64,000 nucleotides of DNA, taken from positions 10,354,001-10,418,000 of the forward strand of contig JAKZAN010000007.1 of the NCBI GenBank assembly GCA_023053545.1, read 5' to 3'. The notes beneath the pieces are model-generated. The model did not search any database. It was given only the letters and a program-made list of their open reading frames with translations, and was not told the DNA's origin. The position numbers and the translations under genes are program-made. The stretch is from Lepidurus packardi (lineage: Eukaryota; Arthropoda; Branchiopoda; Notostraca; Triopsidae). The first letter of the stretch is position 1, and each line of letters opens with the position of its first letter. Shown in pieces: positions 12,701-32,230 of the stretch.

Positions 12701-14528
12701 ACCGCTTCTGCAATTTCGTCCCTTTCTGCTGTCTGATCCGCATTAGAAACGCTCCTAAACAAAAAAATTGAACAGAGTGAGAAGTGGTGAATAATTGCGA
12801 AATGGCCGGAATTAGAAAGAAATCCCTTCAAATCATAACAGAATTTTTTAAAAAATAGCTTAGGAAGTAGAATTTAAAGCAAGTTAGAGAATTCAAGCTT
12901 ATTAACGATTTTTTTAGTGAATACATCGGTGATTTACAGTTGTTGAGAGGTTTTCGAGCTTGTAGAATCGTTGACTGCTTTCGACGATCGTTTACGACGC
13001 TTCTTACAATTCTTTTCATAGGCCTCGACGATTTCCGTGCAACGGGTCAGGTTCGTAATCGGCTCCCAAGTGCAAAAGCTCCTAGAAATCCCAAAATAAA
13101 TTCCAGAAATTAAATGCTAAATTTCTTTTACTCGTCATAATCGACCCATTTGATCAGGTATTGCTTAACCAGTCGTCCAGTTAAGTTATCCTTCCTTCTC
13201 CTGGAACCCAGGATCGTTTCGACTTTATACTCCCCATCCGGAAGGCTTTCCGAGTCCGAAGTGGATACTTGGCTCGGTTTCTCCTCAGATTCTTGTTTAA
13301 GGGGATCAATCTCCGGAATTACAGGTGCACCTCCGTCCACAACACCTTGGAACGATTGAAAGTCAACATTAAAGCAACCTGTACGATAGAAAAGCTTCGA
13401 AAGTAGAAAAAATAAGTTTTTTTTTTACTCGAATCGCAGCTTTGTCTAAGCGGATTATTCTCCAGGCTTCTCAAATTTGGTTTTCTTCCCTTCTTGACGC
13501 CAGGGCTGGCTTCTGGCAAGGCACTTCCGTCTTTTTCAGCTCCAACTATTAAAAGTAACGTAAAAAGTGGCGTAAATTATGAAATTAAGCTAAAAACTTG
13601 GGAAAATTACCACTTTTGCAGCGAGATTTACCCCCGAGTTGGCGGCGTTGGGGTTTCTTCCCAGGAAATGGCTGGCAAAGGTCAACTAAATGAAAATGGG
13701 GAGTTCTTCATTAATTTCAATATCGAAAATGTAAAAGAAACTTTCAATTTTGAGAATTTGAATAATTACGGTATAAATTCTTTCTTTCGCGCAGTATTTT
13801 CAGATCTCGGACTACTTTCAAAAAATGAGCTAGACTACGCGCGTTGAAACCAGCGTAATACGTTTGGGTCGCCCTCCTTATCATCTCCTTGTGATTAACT
13901 AAAGAGTTTAAATACAAATAAATAAATCGAAACTTCAATCAAGGAATATTAAATGCAATTCTTACGCAAGAATTCATCACCGCAACCTATTTTGATATGA
14001 TCCAGTACCAACGCATGAAAGACATCATAGGCTATGACGTAATCCTCCAGACGCGTCATAATCTAATTCAGAAAAAAAAAAAAAATCGGGAAAAAATAGA
14101 TTTTTTAAAGGAATTTTTAATAAATTATTCACAGTTTGGCGGTGGACTTCCGCTACTTCACGGACGCATGTATGGTAATGCAGCACAAAGGTGTCGATTC
14201 CCCATTCTCTATTTTGGCAGATCTCGCAGGAAAAGACAACGGCATTCATATCTGTCAAACCTTAAAAAATTGAAATTATTACGTTATTTTGTTCTTTCTT
14301 TGATACAAAAATGTGTATATACCCTGCAGTAACGTTTCTACTACAATTCGCTGCATTAGCTCCTCCGTATTGAGGCTCGAGACCCAATCCAAAGCTCTTC
14401 CAATGGCTGTTTCCGCATCTGGAATAGAAAAAAAAAAAAAAAATGAAGTCAAAAATAAAACATGAAGAAATAAGTGTTGAACAATACTTACCTTCTGTTC
14501 CTAATGCGCTTCTCAGGGAGAGGTACAT
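9705..14528 (-). CDS. large chromodomain protein with long disordered tail
   Basis: Eleven exons (14492-14528, 14323-14418, 14133-14251, 13966-14062, 13770-13898, 13611-13685, 13429-13545, 13132-13378, 12938-13081, 9782-12754, 9705-9723) close in phase to 1350 residues. An N-terminal Cys/His element (CEIC, then HYHTC; about residues 53-74) may bind zinc. A chromodomain spans about 273-330 (EYKVETIL...QYLIKWVDYDESFCTWEP) with all three cage aromatics (Y274, W301, Y304), so it could bind methyl-lysine. The final 1000 residues come from one 3-kb exon: acidic first, then very basic, ending KRLRKRIPV. Two donors overlap stop codons (CT/GTAAAT at 12938 and AAG/GTAAGT at 9782), so intron retention would give a 354-residue short form or a slightly shorter tail. 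HP1-, CDY- or MPP8-like roles are possible; I do not recognise an orthologue. Confidence 0.75.
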
Positions 14529-16087
14529 CTTCAAAAGGTGCTAAAACGCACTTCCGGTCCTACAATTAGCGTTGATTAAAATTGGCGGAAAATTCAAATA
14601 CTTTTTCATAAAATAGCATATTTTCTGCCATTTTCTGGAATCTAAAAGCATTATATTGCTACTGTCAATTACATGAAGGATAAGAGCTAGAAATTTCCTA
14701 AATTTGTTTAAAATGGATTTGATTTGAGGTGCAAACGTGAATAAATTAGCTTTAAAGGAAGCACAAATTGTACACGAAGTTCGCAATGATATTCTATGTA
14801 ACCAGCAAGGCGTTTTGGAGCACGAGGAAAGATTTGATAAAGCAAAAAAAGGGAATTATTCGTAGTAAAAGCTCGCAAACTGTATTTTAAGCGTAAAAAG
14901 TTAACAAAAAAGTGTAATTTAGACGAAAACTAAGTATTTTCTCAACGCACTGGAATAATTACAATTTTCTAAACCTTTAGTAGTAGTAGTATAAGCGTAA
15001 CAAGACATGGTTGCGACGCCAAAACAGTTTACAAACCGCGTGTTGCACTTTGCGACAGCCAACAGCATTTGATTGTTCTTAAAAGTGTTAAAAACGGGGT
15101 TAATTGGCGTACGTAGAGGTTAAATTAGGTATATGAATTAAGCATAAGTGAAAGGGAATATTATCCACGGCTTTGTTACCTCTAATCCTAACACAAACTA
15201 CCACTTTTTAAATCACTTAAGCTTACAAAACACGTTCCCGTCTTTACATCGCTTTCCATTACTGAAAGTGCGCCGACTACGGATTACGACGCGAAGGCTT
15301 CCCCGGGGAACGCCACTCAACGACGGCTTCATTGCGCTTGTGTAATATGACTCGAGCGCCCATATGGGGGCTTTTGGGCACTAACGCTGCAAACCGAACT
15401 AATTTATACGGAACTATTTAATTTCTCCTAACTACTCAACAGTAAGGCTACTCAATAATATTCATCAACTACTTAATTTCACAGAGCCTTTACTTTATAA
15501 TTAATAGGTATTTAACACTGATTAAACACTAAGTTATTATAAATTTAATTTTTAAAGGGAAATAATAATCCACCGCTAGACGGCGAACAGGTAGTTTGTT
15601 CTCGAATTCGAATGCCGCAAAGTCAAACCGTTGGCTTGTTATGAGAACGTTGCGCGCCAACCGACACCCTGTTTAATTGAACCCTGTGTTACTTTATTAG
15701 TTGTAAGTGTAATTAGTTGTGAGTGATGTATTAGTGACAGTTGTGCGGTTTTTCTATGGTAAGTTATAGTACTAATAAGCTAAGATGTGTTCTTACTATT
15801 GAAATCTAAAATCATTTGACGGCAACAATGAAATTCACTATGGCTTTATCCGTTAATATGGGAACACATTTTCTGGAAAAAGTTATTGTATTTTGTTAGA
15901 GATAAACCGCATAAATAATATGAAAAATTACTAAAATTAAACAGTGCAAGTTAGTTAACGATTGGTTAGTGAGAATCTATGCAACTGTAATCAACTAAAA
16001 CTTGAATAATTCATATTTCCTTTTCTTTTTTTGTAGGAATATTGAACTTCAGTATTGAGTATTTGAACTTCAGTATTGGAAATAAGG
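14529..16087. promoter_or_regulatory. divergent intergenic region, chromodomain gene / DCST1
   Basis: 1.56 kb between divergent start codons. Mostly AT-rich with no coding exon recognised. The stretch at 15225-15370 is richer in CG than its surroundings and may hold promoter elements. A GTAGTAGTAGTATAAG tract lies near 14980-14995. The short frames at 14541-14786 (-) and 15148-15345 (+) have no supporting context. An untranslated first exon of DCST1 could end at TTCTATG/GTAAGT (about 15760) and splice to the exon beginning after TTTGTAG (about 16037). Confidence 0.4.
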
Positions 16088-19000
16088 ATGAAGTGTATAT
16101 ACTTCTTTTTCCTCACTTTGGTGTTCGTTTTGGGAGTGGAAAGTTTTGTCGTCACTCGCCAATACGATGTTTGGATCTGCGACTTACAAATACGTAAGTA
16201 ACCTAGGAAGGCTTAAACGCGCCCTAAACTCGTTAGCTCTAAACAAAATTTAAATAAATTCAATAGGAATGACACATGATGGCCATAATCCATGTACGGA
16301 AGTAATAGCGATGCTTACAAACGAAGAGAGAATTGCAATTCAAAACCGGAAACGCCTGATTCTCTTCCCAAGTAAAACTAAATAAGAAAATAAATCAGAA
16401 ATAAATTCATGTTAATAATACCTTCTTTTCTTTATTTAGAAACTCGAGAAGCTATCGTAAACATATTTATGGGAATGTTTAACGTAGCGCGTGGACTCAT
16501 CGATCATTTGGCTCGTTTGGCAGTACAGATCACTCCGGAAGACCCACGAGGCACCCATGCTCGTTTTTGGCGCGAACTGGCGGCCATTCCGGCTTTTCTT
16601 TATGTCGTAGTGATATTCGTCATTGCCGCCATCCTAAAAACAATAGCTTTGCGCAAAGCAGAGCAATCTTGTTGCAAAGAAATGCTGTTGGATGCTATAT
16701 TCATTGCGTTAGCTATAGCTATTATTTACGGTAAGATTAAACGTTGAATTCTTTCTAATTTTATACAAAACTTAGTTGTTAATTAAAATTGATCTAACGA
16801 ATTTTTGAACTATTTCAATGGAATTTTGGATTTATTAAATTTATTCATTTGATTTAGCATTGATGGCCCTGATTCCACATGTGAAACAGCTAAACGAGAA
16901 ATATAAGTTGGCTGCCGTTTGCTTCGTTCTTCTCATTAGTTTAATACCCATGGTTAGTATATTTAAATATATTAAAATTAGCTAATTTTCTCCGAGTTTT
17001 TCATGATTTTATTTTAGTGTTCTTTGTAATCATCAACTAGGTGAGATGTTTGCTAGTTCTCTTCTGCCAGATGATTCTTACGACTTACTTAAGAAAATTA
17101 CTCTTCGCGGGTTTGACATTCGCGTTACTGGCCGGTCCAACGTACTCGGTACTTTGGAATGGATTAGAAATCTTCAAGTTCATTGCTTGTAACTCGATAA
17201 GTTTTGGCACTTTAATTGGAAACTTTTTATTGGCGTTACTACAGCCTCTCTTCCAGATTAAAGTTGATGTAAGGTGGATTTCTTTTCTTTTTTTTTTCTT
17301 TTTTTTTAGAATTTTCAATGTTAATGTTCATGATCCCCTAGAGCGATAGCACACTCAATGAAACTATGAATATGCTGGACACTTATTTAGCAGAAATTCT
17401 CAACTACACCAGAGAGCAATTCCCTTTGTTTGGGAAGTTTTGGGAAGAACAAGAGGTACATTGTTGGCTCTTTCGGATCATTCCTTATTTTTGGGCAACT
17501 TCCTTCATATTTCTGAATATCTCTTAATATTTCTGCAGAAAGTTCCATATTTCTGGAACATTCCGTAACAAATCTTTGAATTAATGCAACATTTGTTCAC
17601 ATTTCAGTAATACTTCCCCTATCTTTCTACAAGAGGAATATCTCTTAATATTTCTGCAGAAAGTTCCATATTTCTGGAACATTCCATAACAAATCTTTGT
17701 GCTAATGCAAAATTTGTTCACATTTCAGTAATAATTCCCCTATCTTTCTACAAGAGGAATATCTCTTAATATTTCTGCAGAAATTTACATATTTCTGGAA
17801 CATTCCGTAACAAATCTTTGTATTAATGCAACATTTGTTCACATTTCAGTAATACTTCCCTTATCTATCTACAAGAGGAATATCTCTTAATATTTCTGCA
17901 GAAATTTACATATTTCTGGAACATTCCGTAACAAATCTTTGTACTAATGCAAAATTTCTTCACATTTCAGTAATACTTCCCCTATCTTTCTACAAGAGGA
18001 ATATCTCTTAATATTTCTGCAGAAATTTACATATTTCTGGAACCATCCTTAACAAATCTTTGTACTAATACAAAATTTGTTCACATTTCAGTAATACTTC
18101 CCCTATCTTTCTACAAGAGGAATATCTCTTAATATTTCTGCAGAAAGTTCCATATTTCTGGAACATTCCGTAACAAATCTTTGTACTAATGCAAAATTTG
18201 TTCACAGTAATACTTTCAGTAATAGTTCTATCTTCTTAAGTTGCTTAATGTTTCTGCAGAAATTTCCATATTTCTTCAAATTCCTGGAATATTTCTTAAC
18301 ATATGTTTGAGTTACTGCAATATGTATTCACTTTTCTGTAATATCTCTTTATTGCTGCAAAATTTTCATATTTCTTCGTATTTCTGGGATATTTCTTCAA
18401 CAAATCTTTGTATTATTGCAGTATTTCTTTATATTTCTGTAATACTTGTTCATTCTTAACATTTCTCAATGTTTCTTCAGAAATTTCCACATTTCTTAGC
18501 ATATCTTCGTATTACTGCAATATATATCTTCATGTTTCTGTAAAACTTCTTCCTCCTTATGTTTTTAACATTTCTTAATGTTTCTTAATGTTTTTAACAA
18601 ATATTAATATTGCTAATTATACTTTATTAGCAATATTAATATTTGTTAAATATTCTGGGAATTCTTAACTTTTCTTATTTTATTTCAGGGAGAAATTTAC
18701 GAGACGAACGCTGCGGAAGCAATATCGAAAGTAAAAGCAGATTTAACCAATGCATGTCTCGGTAAGTTACTATTGACTTTTCTCTCTATTCTAACTTTGC
18801 CCAAAGTACTGGAATTAATTTCTTCATTCTAATACGTTAAGTTCTTTATTAGTTTCTTTAAATTAATTTTAAGTTTCTTTCATTAAAGTATTGCTTTACG
18901 CTTCAAACTGTAGAGTCTTACCAGGGCTTCACGAAGCAATGCTTGACTAGCGCTACAAACCTAAAAAACCAAAAATCAGCCTTAAACGTCTGTCGCTACG

Positions 19001-20776
19001 AAATGACTGCCTTTCTGTACAAGAAGCACGTGTTCTTCTTGGATGATTTCACGGTATCGACTATCTGTATCCGCGTGGTGAAAAGTATTTGCTACCCAGA
19101 CATTGCTAGCTTCTGCACCTTCGATAATGGCAAACTGGAACAGCAATTCGGGTCAGTGTTGCAGCAATGGACTGTTTCCCAAGAAGCCATTCGCGACCAC
19201 GTCGAAACGACTATCGACATCCATATGGCCGAGGATTTTGGTACCTGGGTATCTGGTTTTCAGCTCTGGGGCCGATTAGCCAGACTTCAGTTGGAATGGT
19301 TACTGCAGAAATGCACCGAAATAAGTTTATACGCTGGTTTAGCGTTCTCAATCTACGCGGTGTTTGGACCGTTGGCAAACTCGACCTACTATTTCGTGAG
19401 ATACCGTAGAAATGTAGCTTTTGACAATATTTACTTGAATCAGTACGCCAAAGAAATACTGGAAGAAGCCGAAAGCGGTATCTCTACCGATCCTTTGCGT
19501 ACTTACGAACATATCTTTAGGAAGCGCAAACATTGTGGGTTGACGAACCTGCTAGAGTCTTTGGTAAATAACACGGTCGTTGGATGTCTGCAGAATTTAA
19601 TAAGAATTATTTGCTGCCAATAGGTGGCGTGGGAAAATCTGTCGATTCTGTACTGGGTCTTGGTATCTGCCATAGTTTATGCGACAGATGAGATTCTAAA
19701 GAAATTATTAACGATATTAAAAGACCACGGAACCGTCGACGCAACACTAAGAGGTTAAGCTTATTGCTGCAGAAATGACTAGGAGTAACTATGCAGTAAT
19801 TTAGGGCATCTAACGGTAGACTTTCGAGTCGATGGAAGGTCAATATTGGCCCGATTAGTTAGGACCGTCCTCAAATTTCTGGATATCGACATTACGCTTG
19901 ATGCGTCCATAGCTACTGCGGGTAAGATATTTCTAAGCTCGTGGACATATTTCTGCAATTTTGGGGCAGGTTGTACTCCCCGAGAGCGTCAGACAGATAG
20001 CTTCTATTGGTACGCAGTAATATCTTGCCTGGTAGCATTGCTGCTCATAAACCCCATCCAGGAATTACTCTTCGCAACTCGGAGCATGATCTGCGACTTC
20101 TTCTTCCCGGAAGTAATAAGATATATAGAGTCGAGAATAGGGAACTGAAGTATCATTTCTGCAGCTTGCTAGACAGCGGGGGGATCTGATAGTACGGGTT
20201 TTGTTCGCTGGTCGCCAAACTGAAATGGATTTGAAAGCTGCCTTCCTACAAGATATGGTGCAGAAATGGGGCAATCCAGAAGATGACTACGCTGCCAGGA
20301 CGTGTGTACTCTGTTGTCCAGAGGGATGCTCCTTGCATAGTGTGACGGACTTTTTAATTGAGAAAGTACCTTGCTGTATTGTCCTTTCGTGGTGTCGAAC
20401 CATCAGACACTCAATTGGCTGCCATCCAATCAGACACGTACAGTCATTTTTATATGTTCTCGCTAGATGGCGTCTAAATCATCATAACTGGAATTATTTA
20501 CCTATTTTTCCATTATTTGTACTGCAGCGTTGCCAAGTTTGTGGTTGTGGCGCCTCTGGACACTGCCATTGTGGCACTTTCCAATTATGCGCAGATTGTT
20601 TACTTGATCTGCAATCTACTTGTCCAGCTTGTAGCGAGGGTGGACTTCCTCCCCTTCCCTTACCTGTGACAGCGATCTGTATTGACGAAGGAAGACAACC
20701 CGACCCGCCATCTAGCGACAGCAAAGTCACATGGCGCTGTTTCCTGCTTTCCTTTTGCTCCATTTCCGGTAAATAA
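16088..20776 (+). CDS. DCST1: DCST1-like DC-STAMP-domain membrane protein with C-terminal zinc finger
   Basis: Thirteen exons (16088-16193, 16267-16371, 16440-16730, 16858-16952, 17041-17268, 17342-17455, 18689-18761, 18914-19563, 19624-19753, 19805-19921, 19970-20112, 20165-20365, 20528-20776) join in phase to 833 residues. The DC-STAMP core is clear: membrane segments near the VRCLLVLF and LLAGPTYS motifs, a Cys-rich ectodomain (exons 7-8), FDNIYLNQYA, LDIDITLD, then FYWYAVISCLVALLLINPIQELL and FFPE. A Cys/His tail follows (CVLCCPEGC, then RCQVCGCG, HCHC, CADC, CPAC), like the RING-type tail of DCST1. Family members (fly sneaky, worm SPE-42, vertebrate DCST1) act in sperm at fertilisation. 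Exons 1-3 add a signal-like peptide and two hydrophobic segments (about 167 residues) not usual for the family; an alternative start is ATG 16863. AATAAA at 20772-20777 overlaps the stop codon. Confidence 0.85.
17456..18688 (+). repeat. 121-bp tandem array inside DCST1 intron 6
   Basis: Units beginning GAATATCTCTTAATATTTC start at about 17515, 17636, 17757, 17878, 17999 and 18120: five exact 121-bp steps, then decayed copies to about 18590. Each unit contains the palindrome TTTCTGCAGAAA and an acceptor-like CACATTTCAG followed by TAATACTTCC. Near the 3' end is a perfect inverted repeat (18594-18617 and 18626-18649, 24-bp arms, 8-bp loop). Neighbouring introns of this gene are 48-90 bp, so the array accounts for nearly all the extra length. 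Confidence 0.9.
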
Positions 20777-20852
20777 AATACTTTTTCTTCCAGTTTTCTA
20801 TAGATTGACGCTACATTTATTTATAATAAGCAATTGTTATAAAGGATCATCA

Positions 20853-23641
20853 ATGTTGGCATATTCCTTTTATAATATGGCCCTAACTTTGAAACTCCCG
20901 ACAACTATAGCAGCTGTAGTGGGAGGATTCTTTGCGGTTGCTGGGCTTCCTTTCATGCCCCGCAAGTTAAGGTAAGTGCCTAATTTACCTTATTGTTACA
21001 CTACTTATCAGAACTGTTAAAACTCCGTAATTAGTTTCAAATTATTTTTAAAAAAATTAATAAAGATAAGACCAGGAGTTAGAATTGGTAAAAAGATAAG
21101 CATTTCAATTTCAATGGTTAGCTTTTTCATTGTAATATATCAATTTACATTTTTCATTTTCAACAAACAATATTTCATTTTTGGACTTTGCACGTCATTT
21201 CTTGATCCACCACTAGATGTCTCTGCTGTCTATGTTTGACTGACCTGTCAACGCGAAAGGGGAGGTCGTTCATTTCAATTTCTAGACTTTTCATTTTACT
21301 ATTTCAATTTTTCAATTTTCAACATACAAGATTTCATTTTTGGACTTTGCACGTCATTTCTTGATCCACCACTAGATGTCTCTGCTGTCTATGTTTGACT
21401 GAACTGTCAACGCGAAAGGGGAGTCGTTCATATCAATTTCTAGACTTTTCATTTTAATATTTCAATTTTTCAATTTTCAACATACAAGATTTCATTTTTG
21501 GACTTTGCAAGTCATTTCTTGATCCACCACTAGATGTCTCTGCTGTTTATGTTTGAGTGAACTGTCAACGCGAAAGGGGAGGTCGTTCATTTCAATTTCT
21601 AGACTTTTCATTTTAATATTTCAATTCTAATTTTTCAACATACAAGATTTCATTTTTGGACTTTGCACGTCATTTCTTGATCCACCACTAGATGTCTCTG
21701 CTGTCTATGTTTGACTGACCTGTCAACGCGAAAGGGGAGGTCGTTCATTTCAATTTCTAGACTTTTCATTTTACTATTTCAATTCTAATTTTTCAATTTT
21801 CAACATACAAGATTTCATTTTTGGACTTTGCACGTCATTTCTTGATCCACCACTAGATGTCTCTGCTGTCTATGTTTGACTGAACTGTCAACGCGAAAGG
21901 GGAGGTCGTTCATGTTAGCGCTGCTGGTGACGTCAGTATACTACGGTCCGATTGAACATTTCCATGAAACAACTGAACATCTCGCTACCACTGCTGCTTG
22001 CATAAATGTGCAGTTCCAGAGGAACATCAAAACTACGCGAGACGCTTTTATGAACGAAACGGATGTTCACCGGATCATCAACTCGGTGGCCGTGATCACC
22101 CGTGGTTTTCAAAAGCTGCAGGAAAGCACCGATAACTTGAGTTAAACTTAACACTAGTTTACAATGGGATCTAATCTTAGTGAGGTTTCTAGAGCGCTGG
22201 TATGATGAAACTTTGGATTACGCGTCCAAAAGAGGGTTTTCTGTGGAGTACGTGAGGCAGAAATTGCTCCATAACTGCGTGAGTCATATCGACAGCGCGA
22301 AACAGGACTGTAAAGCAAGAGGGGCGGGGTTTCTCTGTCAGACGGTGGACATAGCCTATCCTTTCTGCAAAGTAATCAACGATGTAGTCGAAATCGCCGT
22401 TCCGTTACTGAAAAGGACCATCGTCCAGGGCTTGCAGAAGTGTAAATTACTGTTTACTGCAGAAATAAGAGATTGCGATATTCTGATTTGCCATTTTCTG
22501 TTAAATTTAGTATGGAACGGGATTAAAAAGAAAATTGGACAGATTGTTAACCTACATCTAGGAGTGACCATGAAGCTAGAAGCAGCAGATGAAGACGTAG
22601 AATTTCTGCAGAAATACTTGCAGAAGTTAAAGCTCGTCTTTAAGGAACAGTGGTCTAAACTAGAGCAGTTTGTGAAGCTTTTCTTCCTATTGCTGCAATG
22701 GTTAACTCCTTTCTGTCTCATTTTCGGGTACTATCTAAAAGTACTGGCAATGAAACAGTAATAACGCAGTAATTACTGTCTAGACCGTGCTACTACCTCT
22801 GCCGATACCTGCATCAAACTAACTTTGATAACATCCACGCCACTTCACGAATGAAGAAATTTGACGCCGAGTTTAGCGAGTCCTACGAGTCGGTGCCAAT
22901 TAGTACCGGCATTTCTGCAGTGATACCTTAGAAAAATTACAGTTTCCCTTCAATCTTCGCTTATAACTTTAAAAAACTGCAGATGAAGGCCTGCTGCAGT
23001 AATGTACGCGGATATTTCTGCAGCATTCTGGTGGATATCTGTCTCGGAGGCGTGGTCTTTGCTATAGCCTACGCGGATTGGTTCGTCACAGGGAAGATAA
23101 ACCATCAGCTGACCCTGCTCACAAATTTAGTTGCCGGAAGAAATGGTAAGTAGTTAAGGCCTAATTACTGCAGTTCGTATTTCTGGTTATTTCGGCAAAT
23201 TTCTGCGAATGTCTTCATTGCCGGCACTAGATTGGACGCTTTTCACAGCCGATATAGAGGGAGAAGGAGCCATGGCGAACATTCTGAAGACGACGATAGC
23301 TGTACTGTCAAGAATGCAAGGCAAAGCGACAGACATGAGTCGCTTTGCAGATTGTTTGACGCCAGTAGAACATCCGGTGTGGGACTACGCGAACATGGGT
23401 AAGTTTTCGTATTGCTCTGTCGGAAGATCGACTAAGTTTGAGGGATTTGACTGGGTTTTTAGGGGCGGTTTGGGGCGTAATGTTCCTGATTACTTTACTC
23501 AAGCCGGTACTCAAAGTATCGGGACCGATATTTTGCAGTGCTTTCTTTCCTAAGCATGAAGCTTTGAGGTTTAGAGCACTGAAACTTTGTATAGCATACG
23601 AGCAGGCCTTAGACCTGGCTCGACGAGAAAATTCTCGATAA
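20853..23641 (+). CDS. DCST2: DCST2-like DC-STAMP-domain membrane protein
   Basis: Seven exons (20853-20971, 21857-22140, 22181-22727, 22784-22892, 22932-23145, 23249-23398, 23463-23641) join in phase to 533 residues. It shows the DC-STAMP order: two N-terminal membrane segments (LPTTIAAVVGGFFAVAGLPF; SFMLALLVTSVYYGP), a Cys-containing ectodomain, a membrane segment before CYYLCRYLHQTNFDNIH, SILVDICLGGVVFAIAYADWF, GEGAMANILKT, then WGVMFLITLLKPV and FFPKHEALRFRALKLC. It starts 76 bp after the DCST1 stop, same strand. In vertebrates DCST1 and DCST2 are neighbours and both are needed for sperm-egg fusion, so I assign DCST2 by family and linkage. It lacks the zinc tail. Introns 2 (40 bp) and 4 (39 bp, least certain) are extremely short. 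The N-terminus could have a further upstream exon. Intron 1 is expanded by an array. Confidence 0.8.
21140..21905 (+). repeat. 158-bp tandem array carrying the DCST2 exon 2 acceptor
   Basis: Five head-to-tail copies with the acceptor-like CCACCACTAG ending at 21216, 21375, 21533, 21691 and 21856. Each continues into the first 57 coding bases of exon 2 (through GGAGGTCGTTCAT). Only the last copy continues into the real exon; the others run into a spacer starting TTCAATTTCTAGACTTTTC. The unit therefore contains both intron end and exon start. Confidence 0.9.
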
Positions 23642-24006
23642 TTTCAAAGTTTTCTTTTCTTTTTTTTTAAAGAAATTCTGAAATTTCTAACCAAATTTCT
23701 GTAGATATCTCACCGGTTTTCACTGAAGTTTTTAGAAGTATTTAGCTCCCGGAGTTTATGAAAAATTCATACGTATGTGTTGTTTTTTCTAGTCCAAATG
23801 AAATGTTGAAGTTATTTGTTACTTAAGAGGAAAGTTTTAGCATTTTGCTCCTAGATGGCGCGGATGTTTTGATTTTGAAGTATCGAAAGTCTTCATTGTA
23901 TTTGAGAGGAAGATTTGAGAAGTACTTGAGATTGCTAAGGATGAGATTTACAGGTTTATATGATCGTTTTTTATTCTTTAGATCCGCAGAAATATCAATA
24001 TCTTTA

Positions 24007-32230
<8,224 letters not shown>

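Noticed and set aside
17515-18240. CRISPR-like regular repeat
   Set aside because: Contiguous 121-bp tandem units without unique spacers, inside a eukaryotic intron.
19564-20164. Stops ending the DCST1 frames at 19623 and near 20148, suggesting truncated genes
   Set aside because: Introns 19564-19623 and 20113-20164 remove them and restore the DC-STAMP sequence in phase.
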